IMG/VR virus record: IMGVR_UViG_3300045243_000006
Location: 1 to 35,048 of that record
From: a virus
Length of the DNA: 35,048 nucleotides
Reading direction: 5' to 3' (one strand)
Part shown: in pieces, positions 7,126 through 14,812 of the stretch
How positions within the stretch are numbered: position 1 is the first letter of the stretch
Layout: each line of letters begins with the position of its first letter
Program-made: the position numbers and the translations under genes
The notes under the pieces: model-generated
The model's input: only the letters and a program-made list of their open reading frames with translations
What the model was told of the DNA's origin: nothing
The model's database searches: none

Positions 7126-7160
7126 TGGATATATCGCCATTTAAAAACCCCTCTTATTGT
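7125..7160 (+). promoter_or_regulatory. Late-gene element (exact copy 2) with -10-like box
   Basis: ATGGATATATCGCCAT at 7125-7140 is identical to 2025-2040, including the four bases before it. A -10-like TATTGT (7155-7160) starts 30 bp from the element's first base, the same distance as TATAAT at the degenerate copy upstream of MuF. The -10-like box lies in the left arm of the hairpin at 7151-7183. Confidence 0.35.
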
Positions 7161-7183
7161 TAAGGTAGAATTAACAATAAGGG
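7151..7183 (+). promoter_or_regulatory. Hairpin covering the ribosome-binding site of the tail terminator gene
   Basis: CTTATTGTTAA (7153-7163) and TTAACAATAAG (7171-7181) are a perfect 11-bp inverted repeat with a 7-nt loop; in RNA a G-U and a C-G pair extend it to 13 bp. The right arm contains AAGGG (7179-7183), the SD of the gene starting at 7189. The structure would hide the SD, or the DNA palindrome could be an operator. No U-tract follows, so it is not a standard terminator. Confidence 0.6.
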
Positions 7184-7188
7184 TCATA

Positions 7189-7728
7189 ATGACTGACAAT
7201 CAGCTTTTTGCATTAATAACAAGTCAGATTAATCTGATGAAGGTGGCCGCCGGCATACCGGATATTGTTGTATTGCAAGCTTTTCAGCCAACACAACAGG
7301 GTGTTAAAACAGTCCCCGCAGCATACATATATAAAATCAGCGATAACCGTTATGGTTATCCTGAATGGACTGAGGTTTGGGATGAAGATTCTGAAACGAT
7401 GATACATAGTGATTCGCAGCAATATCAAACTACTTTCCAGTTTTCCGCTTTAGCTACTCAAGACCCAACAACTCCGAGTGCTTTTACGGCTGCGGATATA
7501 TTAAATCGTATTGCATATATTTTACAAAGTCAGCCTACAGTGGCGGCTTTTGAAGCACAAAGCGTAGGGATTTTAAGAGTAACAGATATTCGCAATCCAT
7601 ATTTTAAAGACGACAGAGCGAGAAACGAAGCCTCGCCTAGCTTCGATTTCGTCTTAACGCATAAGCAAATAAACCTCTCAATTACACCAATTATAACCAC
7701 AACAGAATTAAACGTTTTATCTATATAG
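7189..7728 (+). CDS. Neck/tail terminator gp12-like protein, 179 aa
   Basis: Probable tail terminator that caps the sheath/tube and joins the head. The pattern fits the LIC_12616/gp12-like neck terminator group: an N-terminal helix (QLFALITSQINLMKVAAG), QAFQPTQQGVKTVPAAYIYKI, an EDSETMIHSDSQQYQTTFQFSA strand pair, AADILNRIAYILQS, then VTDIRNPYFKDDRARNEASPSFDFVLTH near the C-terminus. The start is preceded by AAGGG enclosed in a hairpin, so its translation may be tuned. The sheath gene follows after 8 nt. Confidence 0.75.
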   Translation: MTDNQLFALITSQINLMKVAAGIPDIVVLQAFQPTQQGVKTVPAAYIYKISDNRYGYPEWTEVWDEDSETMIHSDSQQYQTTFQFSALATQDPTTPSAFTAADILNRIAYILQSQPTVAAFEAQSVGILRVTDIRNPYFKDDRARNEASPSFDFVLTHKQINLSITPIITTTELNVLSI

Positions 7729-7736
7729 GAGTTATC

Positions 7737-9242
7737 ATGACAACCACTATTCCAATTAGCCGCTATGTAGCCATTACCTCTGGCGTGGTCGGAGCCGCAG
7801 CAGTTCCAGAAAGGGAATTAATAGGCCGTTTCTTTACTGAAAACCCACTTGCGCCGACTGATACTGTTTTAGAATTTGAATCGGCAGCGGACGTAGGTAC
7901 GTATTTTGGCTCGACTTCTGATGAATATAAACGCGCCGTTTTCTATTTCGGATGGGTGAGCAAAAATGATACTGCACCGCAGAAAATCAGTTTTGCAAGA
8001 TGGGCGAATGTTGATGTAGCATCTACGATTTATGGTAATGTAGCTACTTATTCTGTAAGTCAATTTACCAGCGTTACAACTGGTGATTTTACACTTACTC
8101 TTGGTGGATTTACTCATCATCTCACAGGTATTGATACACATTTGGCAGGTAGCCTTGCAACGGTAGCTACTGATATTCAAACGGCTATACAAGCTTTTTC
8201 AGGTGGTGGCACGGCATGGACTTCTGCGACTGTAACTTATAATTCAACTCGTAAATCTTTTGATTTAGTTTCTGGTGATGTTGGTGATGATACTATTGCT
8301 GTGACTGCGGGTGTTGTTGTAGATATGGCTGCTTTATTGGGTTGGGAAACTGGTGCGATATTCTCCAATGGTCAAGATGCTCAAACCATTACCGAAGTGC
8401 TTACAGCTTCGGCAAGTACATCAAATAATTTCGGCTCATTTACATTTATTCCATCTTTGACACTTGATGAAGTTACCGAAGCTGCTGAATGGAATAATGC
8501 ACAAAATGTACAGTTTATTTATTCAGTCGCTGTATCGGCTGCGAACGCTTCGGCATGGAATGCGGCTTTGGCAGATATCGGAGGTGTAACTCTTACACTT
8601 GCTCCATTATCTACTGAATACCCAGAAGAAGCCCCAATGATGATATTTGCGGCAACTGATTATGAAAAACGTAACAGTGTACAAAACTACGAATTCCAAC
8701 AGTTCAATTTAACGCAGTCAGTCTCAACAACTGCTAACGCTGATTTGTACGATGGACTAAGCATTAACTATTACGGCCAGACACAAAACGCAGGACAGTT
8801 AATATCATTCTATCAACGTGGTGTGATGTTTGGCTTGCCAGTAGACCCGATAGACCAGAATCTTTATGCAAACGAGATTTGGCTTAAAGCGGCAATGACA
8901 TCTTCATTGATGACTCTGTTACTAGCTCTATCTCAATTATCAGCAAACGCAACAGGACGGGCGCAAGTTTTAACAATCATCCAAGGTGTGATTAATCGCG
9001 GTTTGACTAACGGTGTTATTTCAGTTGGTAAGACTCTTTCCGATATTCAGAAGGCTTATATCACCAATGCTACAGGTGACAACCTTGCATGGCATCAAGT
9101 GCAAAATAACGGTTACTGGATAGATGCGGAAGTCGTACCATACGTTGAGAGCTTAGTTACAAAGTACAAAATTGTTTATACTTTGATTTATAGCAAAGAT
9201 GACGTGATTAGAAAAATCGAAGGAAGCGACCAACTTATATAA
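7737..9242 (+). CDS. Contractile tail sheath protein, DUF3383 type, 501 aa
   Basis: Sheath subunit that contracts to drive the tube into the cell. The DUF3383 family is indicated by the N-terminal ISRYVAITSGVVGAAAVPERELIGRFFTENPL, the FESAADVGTYFGSTSDEYKRAVFYFGWVSKN block, and the C-terminal NGYWIDAEVVPYVES plus VYTLIYSKDDVIRKIEGSDQLI. The middle (residues ~110-200) is a variable surface domain rich in Thr/Gly. The long coding sequence with a GGAG SD, directly before a tube gene, makes the call firm. Confidence 0.9.
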   Translation: MTTTIPISRYVAITSGVVGAAAVPERELIGRFFTENPLAPTDTVLEFESAADVGTYFGSTSDEYKRAVFYFGWVSKNDTAPQKISFARWANVDVASTIYGNVATYSVSQFTSVTTGDFTLTLGGFTHHLTGIDTHLAGSLATVATDIQTAIQAFSGGGTAWTSATVTYNSTRKSFDLVSGDVGDDTIAVTAGVVVDMAALLGWETGAIFSNGQDAQTITEVLTASASTSNNFGSFTFIPSLTLDEVTEAAEWNNAQNVQFIYSVAVSAANASAWNAALADIGGVTLTLAPLSTEYPEEAPMMIFAATDYEKRNSVQNYEFQQFNLTQSVSTTANADLYDGLSINYYGQTQNAGQLISFYQRGVMFGLPVDPIDQNLYANEIWLKAAMTSSLMTLLLALSQLSANATGRAQVLTIIQGVINRGLTNGVISVGKTLSDIQKAYITNATGDNLAWHQVQNNGYWIDAEVVPYVESLVTKYKIVYTLIYSKDDVIRKIEGSDQLI

Positions 9243-9274
9243 CATTATCGTTACAAATATAAAAGGATTATAAA

Positions 9275-9721
9275 ATGACAGATATTTCAGGTTTTGGGTC
9301 GGTAATAGCAATTATCGCTTCTAATACATTCCCGATAGGTTTTCCTATTACTAACTTCGCTGATGATGCAGATGCGTTTGACTTCCCGTCAATAGCAATT
9401 GCAGATGCGGCTATGGGTGTAAATGGTGACTTCATATCGTGGGCTAAGGCTGTTCCTTTAAAGGGTACAATTAGCGTTGTGGTAGGTTCATTGAGTGACC
9501 AAGCCTTACAAACGATAGCAAAGAATAACCGTCCTAGCCAGAATAAACAAAATGCTGGTGACATCATCACTATGACAGAAGTCTTACCAGACGGCACAAC
9601 TGCTACGTGGACAGGCGGAAAGATGACAGAAGCACCTTTTGGAAAGAGTTTATCGAGCGCGGGACGTTTAAAAACACGTACTTATGGATTTGCTTTTGAG
9701 AGCGTAGTGGGAGGTTTATAG
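9275..9721 (+). CDS. Tail tube protein, DUF3277 type, 148 aa
   Basis: The tube subunit stacks inside the sheath. The size, the location after the sheath, and the sequence fit DUF3277: GFGSVIAIIASNTFPIGFPITNFADDADAFD, then GDFISWAKAVPLKGTISVVVGS, and the C-terminal GKMTEAPFGKSLSSAGRLKTRTYGFAFESV. AAAGGATT lies 8 nt before ATG. One nucleotide separates its stop from the chaperone start. Confidence 0.88.
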   Translation: MTDISGFGSVIAIIASNTFPIGFPITNFADDADAFDFPSIAIADAAMGVNGDFISWAKAVPLKGTISVVVGSLSDQALQTIAKNNRPSQNKQNAGDIITMTEVLPDGTTATWTGGKMTEAPFGKSLSSAGRLKTRTYGFAFESVVGGL

Positions 9722-9722
9722 A

Positions 9723-10190
9723 ATGTTTGAGCCCAATCTCGAAGCGGCAAGAGCTGCTGGTTTACTTGACCCAACTCCATTTAGTATAACTGATACGGCT
9801 GGTGTAGTTCGTAATTTTATTTTGTCAAAACCGCCTGCTATACAAGCTCGTGAAATTATTGCTAAATATCCTGTAAGCAATATGCCTAAACTCGGAGATT
9901 ATGCAGTCAGTGAAGAAATCATGCTTAAACTTATGTGTTTTGTAGCAATAGAACTTCCAGGCGGCATAATTCAAAGATTAGAATCTCGCATGTTGGTGGA
10001 TAATCATGTCGGTGATTGGGAAACTCTAGCCAAAATCGAAATGGCAATGATGGAGAAAAATTGTAGTTTTTTTCGCAACGGGCGAATCTCGGATTTCTTA
10101 AACGAGTTCGCTCTGACATCATTACCGAAGATTTTAAAAACGTTGATGGCCTCATTGGGACAATCATCGCAAACGGATACGCAACCTTAA
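9723..10190 (+). CDS. Tail assembly chaperone, short (zero-frame) form, 155 aa
   Basis: The gene between tube and tape measure is the tail assembly chaperone (lambda gpG equivalent) in nearly all long-tailed phages. The protein is mostly helical (GGIIQRLESRMLVDNHVGDWETLAKIEM). GGGAGG precedes ATG. Near its end, codons ATT-TTA-AAA place TTTAAAA (10133-10139) in the canonical -1 slippery phase, and an open frame continues past its stop, so this is the unshifted product of a G/GT-type pair. Confidence 0.85.
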   Translation: MFEPNLEAARAAGLLDPTPFSITDTAGVVRNFILSKPPAIQAREIIAKYPVSNMPKLGDYAVSEEIMLKLMCFVAIELPGGIIQRLESRMLVDNHVGDWETLAKIEMAMMEKNCSFFRNGRISDFLNEFALTSLPKILKTLMASLGQSSQTDTQP

Positions 10191-10312
10191 ATGAACTGCT
10201 TACTATATACACAGTTGAGGATGCTTTTGTTATGTGGGAAATTATTGCCGTAAAAAATCATAACGAATATTTAATTCAAGAAGCGAATCGTATTAAAGCG
10301 GGGCGCAAATGA
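9723..10312 (+). CDS. Tail assembly chaperone, long -1 frameshift product, 196 aa
   Basis: Joining 139 codons of the zero frame (through AAA 10137-10139) to the -1 frame starting at base 10139 gives 57 further residues: NVDGLIGTIIANGYATLNEL and on to QEANRIKAGRK, ending at TGA 10310-10312. The second frame has no start codon in its early part but reads as a helical protein, and its stop overlaps the tape measure ATG. That is the expected G-T arrangement: the long form binds tape measure, the short form binds tube protein. Ribosomal slippage is inferred from the sequence. Confidence 0.85.
10133..10139 (+). other. Slippery heptamer TTTAAAA for -1 programmed frameshifting
   Basis: The heptamer is in the correct phase (T TTA AAA), so both tRNAs can re-pair on TTT AAA after a one-base backward slip. 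Only a weak hairpin (GATG 10143-10146 with CATC about 15 nt later) can be seen downstream. Confidence 0.85.
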
Positions 10313-11772
10313 TATTAGACACGTTTTATTTACTTTTCAAAGCCAATTCAGAACAAGCCGTCAAAGATGTCGATGCGCTTGATAAAAAGGTTGATAATCT
10401 CCGCCAGACAGGAAAGAAGCAATCTGAGCAACAGCAAAAAGATACAAAAGAAACCACCAAACAGCATAAAGACCTTAACGATATATTAAAAGATACTGGC
10501 TATCATTATACTAAAATCGGTGAAGGTTTGGCTCAAGTAGCAATTAGCGCATTATCAGTTGGTGCGGTTCTAAAAGGCATATTCCAAACCAGTGATATAA
10601 ATTCTAACATTGCCGTTCAAAGTACATTAATCGGTAAAAGTGCAACCGAATTAAAAGCTTATGGCGCAGCAGCAAAAGCAGCGGGCGGAGATAGTGCAGC
10701 TTTTCAAGCGGAGATAGGAGCGCAATTCCAGCGGTTCGCATCTTTAGGATTGGATACTCCATCAATTGAGGCAGTGCTTAGAAAAGAAAGGGCGTATTTA
10801 AAACAAGCGGGAACTGACCCCGCCAGAAGAGAGCAGGCGTTCCAAAATCTGAATATTTCAGAAACAGGGCATAAACTTCTAACTATTTTATCAGACGAAG
10901 AATTTGAGAAGCAAATCGCTTTGACTAAAAAACTTTCCGACAATATGGAAGAAGGGGCGAAAACTGCGAGGGAATTTAGTCAATCATGGTCGGGTGTAGA
11001 AACCGCCCTTGAGGGTGTTTTTACTGCGCTGGGGAATAATCTGCTCCCTATTTTGACAGTACTTAATAAAGCCACAGTTGAAATCCTTAATCATTTTAAA
11101 AATACGAATTTACTACAAGCCAATCCAGCTACTAATTTAGGCTATACTTTATATGAAATAGCCAAGGCCAAACTTGGAGGGGGGGCGCAACCCAAATCTG
11201 GCTCTTTATCTCGCCGTGACCAAGACTTAGCTTTCTGGCAATCACAAGGTTATACAAAAGAACAGGCCGCAGCATGGGTGGCCGCCTCACAAAGAGAAAG
11301 TAATGGAAATCCCAATGCTATAGGCGATAATGGCCAAGCAAGGGGATTGTTTCAATGGCATCCTGATAGACAAGCTGCAATTCTTAAAGGCACGGGAATT
11401 GATGTAAGAACTGCAAGTTATGATGAGCAACTCAAAGCCGCAGCATGGGAGGCCGAACAGCGAGGCGATGCGGCCAGAATAAAAGCAACTCATAACGCAG
11501 CAGAAGCCGCAGCGATACATACGCAATATTTCGAACGTCCGGCTGATATTACGGGGGAATCAATAAGGCGTGGTCAATCCGCCCTCAACATTGCTCAAAG
11601 TATGCCTGTTTCGCAAAGTGGCGGAAGCAAAACCATTAGCGTTAAAATCGGCGATGTCCATGTACATAGCGCAGCCGCAGACGCAACAGGAATTGCAACC
11701 GACACGGCAAGCGAGATGGAACGCCAAATCAACATAGCTATTAACAATATGGATGATGGGGTGAAATACTAA
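10309..11772 (+). CDS. Tape measure protein with tail-lysozyme domain, 487 aa
   Basis: Determines tail length and enters the periplasm. N-terminus: FYLLFKANSEQAVKDVDALD and a Lys/Gln-rich coiled coil (to ~60), a hydrophobic segment near 73-92 (LAQVAISALSVGAVLKGIF), then helices. Residues ~300-430 match a phage tail lysozyme domain: FWQSQGYTKEQAAAWVAASQ, RESNGNPNAIGDNGQARGLF, QWHPDR, where Glu330 is the likely catalytic acid. At 487 residues it is short for a tape measure, so the tail should be short for a myovirus. The start overlaps the frameshift product's stop by 4 nt. Confidence 0.88.
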   Translation: MILDTFYLLFKANSEQAVKDVDALDKKVDNLRQTGKKQSEQQQKDTKETTKQHKDLNDILKDTGYHYTKIGEGLAQVAISALSVGAVLKGIFQTSDINSNIAVQSTLIGKSATELKAYGAAAKAAGGDSAAFQAEIGAQFQRFASLGLDTPSIEAVLRKERAYLKQAGTDPARREQAFQNLNISETGHKLLTILSDEEFEKQIALTKKLSDNMEEGAKTAREFSQSWSGVETALEGVFTALGNNLLPILTVLNKATVEILNHFKNTNLLQANPATNLGYTLYEIAKAKLGGGAQPKSGSLSRRDQDLAFWQSQGYTKEQAAAWVAASQRESNGNPNAIGDNGQARGLFQWHPDRQAAILKGTGIDVRTASYDEQLKAAAWEAEQRGDAARIKATHNAAEAAAIHTQYFERPADITGESIRRGQSALNIAQSMPVSQSGGSKTISVKIGDVHVHSAAADATGIATDTASEMERQINIAINNMDDGVKY

Positions 11773-12362
11773 TGGCTGCTATATTCTCCGCATTATCAGT
11801 AATAAACGATTTGCTCAGCACTGCTATTAACGTGGATATTATCGGTATCTATGATGAAGAGTTACAGCCTTTATTTATTGATGTTCAATACTTACAAGGC
11901 GAGGTTAAGGAATCATCCCAAGTAATGCGCCATCCAGTAGAAACTGGCACGATGATTGCTGACAATCATATTATAAATCAAGTTGAGATTAACTTGTCAT
12001 TGATGATTATGTCGTCATTTTACAACTCAATGTACAGCCAGTTAAAACAAGCTTTTGTCGAGGGGCGTAGTTTAACAGTTCAAACTCGCACAAGCGTATA
12101 TCACAATATGATTATCGCCGATATGCCGCATCAAGAAAATGCTGATATTTTCGATGGTGTTGTGATGCACCTTCATCTTATGGAAGTTTTATATGTTGTG
12201 CCGACTTCGGTATCAGCACAAGCTGCACCTGCTAATTTCAGCCCAGAAGACCCTGTTAATTCCAACACGGTACAAGCTGGTTTGAAATCGCCACAAGCTC
12301 TTTCTACTACGAATATAGCAACTGTAAACTCCTCATTAACTTCTATAACGAATCAGGAGTGA
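11772..12362 (+). CDS. Dit-like tail/baseplate protein, 196 aa
   Basis: The first protein after the tape measure. The N-terminal ~145 residues resemble the Dit-like N-terminal domain of contractile phages: DIIGIYDEELQPLFIDVQYL, KESSQVMRHPVETGTMIADN, then INQVEINLSLMIMSSFYNSMYSQLKQ, and VYHNMIIADMPHQENADIFDG. The remaining ~50 residues are Ser/Thr/Asn-rich and probably unstructured. It would form the ring where tube meets baseplate. ATG overlaps the stop of the tape measure (TAATG). Confidence 0.72.
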   Translation: MAAIFSALSVINDLLSTAINVDIIGIYDEELQPLFIDVQYLQGEVKESSQVMRHPVETGTMIADNHIINQVEINLSLMIMSSFYNSMYSQLKQAFVEGRSLTVQTRTSVYHNMIIADMPHQENADIFDGVVMHLHLMEVLYVVPTSVSAQAAPANFSPEDPVNSNTVQAGLKSPQALSTTNIATVNSSLTSITNQE

Positions 12363-12363
12363 T

Positions 12364-12828
12364 ATGCAGTCCATACCTTTACAAGCTATACCGAATCAAT
12401 CTTTCTCAATAACCCTAGATGGCAATCAATGGAATTTCACATTGAAGACTACCAATGGGGTTATCTCGGTTACGCTTGCAAAGAACAATGTTACTTTGAT
12501 TGAAAATATGCGGGCAGTAGCAAATGGTTTAATCATTCCAGCAAAATATCTTGAGGATGGCAATTTCCTATTTTTAACGCAGAATTTCCAACTGCCTGAT
12601 TACACACAGTTTGGTGTTACACAACTATTAATCTACATTACAGCAGCAGAGTTAACGGCCTCAAGAACGCCGACATCGAGCATAATTACAGTGGCTTCAT
12701 TTAGTCCTATTGCGGCGTTGCCTTTGAGATTCGCACCAACTGGATATACCGAAGTGACCTTTATAACTGATGATAGCGGTAACTTAATAACCGATGATAG
12801 CGAAGAATTTTATGTGAGGTTAGGATGA
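12364..12828 (+). CDS. Baseplate plug-like protein (DUF6983 type), 154 aa
   Basis: The N-terminal ~100 residues follow the plug family: IPLQAIPNQSFSITLDGNQW, then ITLAKN-like strands and GLIIPAKYLEDGNFLFLT. The C-terminus adds two short imperfect repeats (EVTFITDDSGNLITDDSEEF), the same TDDxG motif that makes up most of the protein at 18576-18854. The SD is GGAG, 4 nt before ATG. It overlaps the hub gene by 4 nt. A plug at the central baseplate is inferred from family and position. Confidence 0.72.
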   Translation: MQSIPLQAIPNQSFSITLDGNQWNFTLKTTNGVISVTLAKNNVTLIENMRAVANGLIIPAKYLEDGNFLFLTQNFQLPDYTQFGVTQLLIYITAAELTASRTPTSSIITVASFSPIAALPLRFAPTGYTEVTFITDDSGNLITDDSEEFYVRLG

Positions 12829-13673
12829 AGGCCTTTGACCCTCGCATAGTGCAAGTAACGATACAATTTCCTGATGAAACCTTAACGTTTGAAGGATTGT
12901 CAATCTATGCCTCTGGGCGCAAATATCGTGCCACTTTAAATAACACTTGTGAATGCCGTATATATAATCTTACGAAAGAACAGCGTAATTATATCCTATC
13001 TCGCACCTCTCCGCTTAATAACCCCCGCCAAAGAATCAATATGGCGATTAACGTAGGACGTGAGAGTTATGGAACGTTTACATTATTTAACGGTTCTATC
13101 GGAAGAAGTAGTGCAACACAACCACCTGATATTGGTGTTAGTCTTATCGCTTTAACAAACAATTTAGAAATAGGTGTAATTCTTGGCGATAACCAAGCAG
13201 GATTAGCACAGCTTAGTCAAATAGCTGCTAAAGTAGCCAGTAGTAACGGTTTGTCTTTGGACTTTAAAGCCACGGATAAACAGATTGCGAACTTCTCTTA
13301 TAATGGTTCGGCAGCTTATCAAATCCGTGAATTAAACGATATGGGAGATATTATAGCCTCAGTAGATAATAATGTCTTAACTGTAGTCAATGTCGGACAG
13401 GCTAATAATGATGGTTCATTCTTGGTCAACTCTGCAAACGGTATGGTGGGTATTCCACAATTTACCGATTCGGGCGTGTTAGTCAAAATAATGATTAATA
13501 ATATCGTTCAGTTGGGAAATAGGATAACCCTGCAAAGTGATATGCTTCCTGCCGCTGATGGGGATTATATCGTGCAAGGAATTATTTACGATGTGGCAAG
13601 CCGTGACCAACAGTTTTTCTATACTTTAGATTGCCTTACTATCACAAGAGCTTTTGTAGCGGGGTCATTATGA
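12825..13673 (+). CDS. Baseplate hub protein (gp27/gpD-like), 282 aa
   Basis: Hub subunit connecting tube and spike. The N-terminus reads FDPRIVQVTIQFPDETLTFE, followed by RATLNNTCECRIYNLTKEQR, typical of phage hub proteins, and a central LSQIAAKVASSNGLSLDFKATD resembling the 'iA...gl.l.v.....n..f.G' segment of LysM-bearing hubs. The C-terminal beta half (GNRITLQSDMLPAADGDYIVQGIIYDVASRD) is typical. It overlaps both neighbours by 4 nt (ATGA), as expected for stoichiometric baseplate genes. Confidence 0.75.
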   Translation: MKAFDPRIVQVTIQFPDETLTFEGLSIYASGRKYRATLNNTCECRIYNLTKEQRNYILSRTSPLNNPRQRINMAINVGRESYGTFTLFNGSIGRSSATQPPDIGVSLIALTNNLEIGVILGDNQAGLAQLSQIAAKVASSNGLSLDFKATDKQIANFSYNGSAAYQIRELNDMGDIIASVDNNVLTVVNVGQANNDGSFLVNSANGMVGIPQFTDSGVLVKIMINNIVQLGNRITLQSDMLPAADGDYIVQGIIYDVASRDQQFFYTLDCLTITRAFVAGSL

Positions 13674-14467
13674 CAATAGCCCCACCTTCAAGGAATATGG
13701 CAAAAGATGGTTCGCTTGCGGGAGCTTTTGATTTGTTCACATCAAAACTTCTACAAAGAACTGATGATATGCTTCCTGCCAAGGTGATAGCCTATAACCG
13801 TGTGACTAATCGGGCGCAAGTGCAGCCTTTAATCGTAACGGTAACTACTGATAACGTACAAGTACCTAAAGCGCAAATCGCCTCTGTACCAGTATATCAA
13901 GCAGGGGCGGGAGGATATGTAATTAGCTTCCCAGTACAAGCAGGGGATTTGGGATGGATAAAAGCTAACGATAGAGACATATCTTTATTTCTAAAGAATT
14001 ACTCACAGGCTGCACCAAATACTCAACGTAAACATAAGTTTTCGGATGCGGTTTTTATACCCGATTCTTTCATGAAAGACGTTACTATCAATTCAGAGGA
14101 TGATGCAAATCTCGTAATTCAGACAAAGGACGGAACTGTAAGAGTAGCAATATGGTCGAGCAAAGTAAAAGTCACCGCTCCGACAGTAGAAATAGTTGGA
14201 GGAACAGAAATCTCATTCACTGCTCCACAGGTGACTATCACAGCTTCAACTAACATTACTTTAGATACACCGCTTACTACAATCACAGGAGCTATCGAAG
14301 GTGGCACTAATCCTATGTATGCACAAACAACTACATTTAACGGTGATATTACAACAACAGGCGACATGGCCGCCGATGGTGATGTAACGGCGGACGGCGT
14401 TAGTTTACATAACCATACGCACGGTGGTGTTCAGACAGGTGGCGGAAATACAGGAGTACCAAATTGA
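13670..14467 (+). CDS. Baseplate spike, Gp138 N-terminal domain type, 265 aa
   Basis: Membrane-piercing trimeric spike. The ATG at 13670 forms an ATGA overlap with the hub stop and is preferred over an in-frame ATG at 13631. The first ~120 residues carry the Gp138-type OB domain: LPAKVIAYNRVTNRAQVQPL, VPVYQAGAGGYVISFPVQAG, DLGWIKANDRDISLFLKNY. Residues ~140-235 are short beta repeats (VTINSEDDANLVIQTKDGTV, TITGAIEGGTNPMYAQTTTF) forming an intertwined beta-prism. The end, HNHTHGGVQTGG, is the His-rich apex that binds a metal ion in Mu gp45/P2 gpV-like tips. Confidence 0.85.
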   Translation: MTIAPPSRNMAKDGSLAGAFDLFTSKLLQRTDDMLPAKVIAYNRVTNRAQVQPLIVTVTTDNVQVPKAQIASVPVYQAGAGGYVISFPVQAGDLGWIKANDRDISLFLKNYSQAAPNTQRKHKFSDAVFIPDSFMKDVTINSEDDANLVIQTKDGTVRVAIWSSKVKVTAPTVEIVGGTEISFTAPQVTITASTNITLDTPLTTITGAIEGGTNPMYAQTTTFNGDITTTGDMAADGDVTADGVSLHNHTHGGVQTGGGNTGVPN

Positions 14468-14811
14468 CCCGAACTTTAGGACTTAATAGTGGAAATGATA
14501 TTTATTTGGGACAAGATGGAAACATCGTTTTGTTGAGTGGCTTGCCAGCAATCGCAGGAGCTTGTGAGACTATTTCAAAATCACAACTTGGCGAGATGGT
14601 TTTAACCACAACTCAAGGAATACCCAATTTTACTACTGTATGGAATGGAACGCCAAATTTAGGATTGTGGCAATCCTATCTTAGAAACGCTTTGCAAAAT
14701 GTAGATGGTGTTACGCAAGTCAGTGATTTGTCTTTTACGGCAAAAGACGGTGTTCTTTCTTATACGGCGAAAATAAAAACAGCTTTTGGCGCAACTCAAA
14801 TAAGTGGTTAA
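14464..14811 (+). CDS. gp25/W-like baseplate wedge protein, 115 aa
   Basis: It starts at TTG (14464), overlapping the spike stop as TTGA; the frame and length suit a gp25-like protein. The sequence DIYLGQDGNIVLLSGLPAI, then ETISKSQLGEMVLTTTQGIP, LWQSYLRNALQNVDGVTQV, resembles XkdS/gp25-like proteins that bind sheath to baseplate and initiate sheath polymerisation. No separate SD is needed given the coupling. It ends 1 nt before the J-like gene ATG at 14813. Confidence 0.78.
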   Translation: MTRTLGLNSGNDIYLGQDGNIVLLSGLPAIAGACETISKSQLGEMVLTTTQGIPNFTTVWNGTPNLGLWQSYLRNALQNVDGVTQVSDLSFTAKDGVLSYTAKIKTAFGATQISG

Positions 14812-14812
14812 T

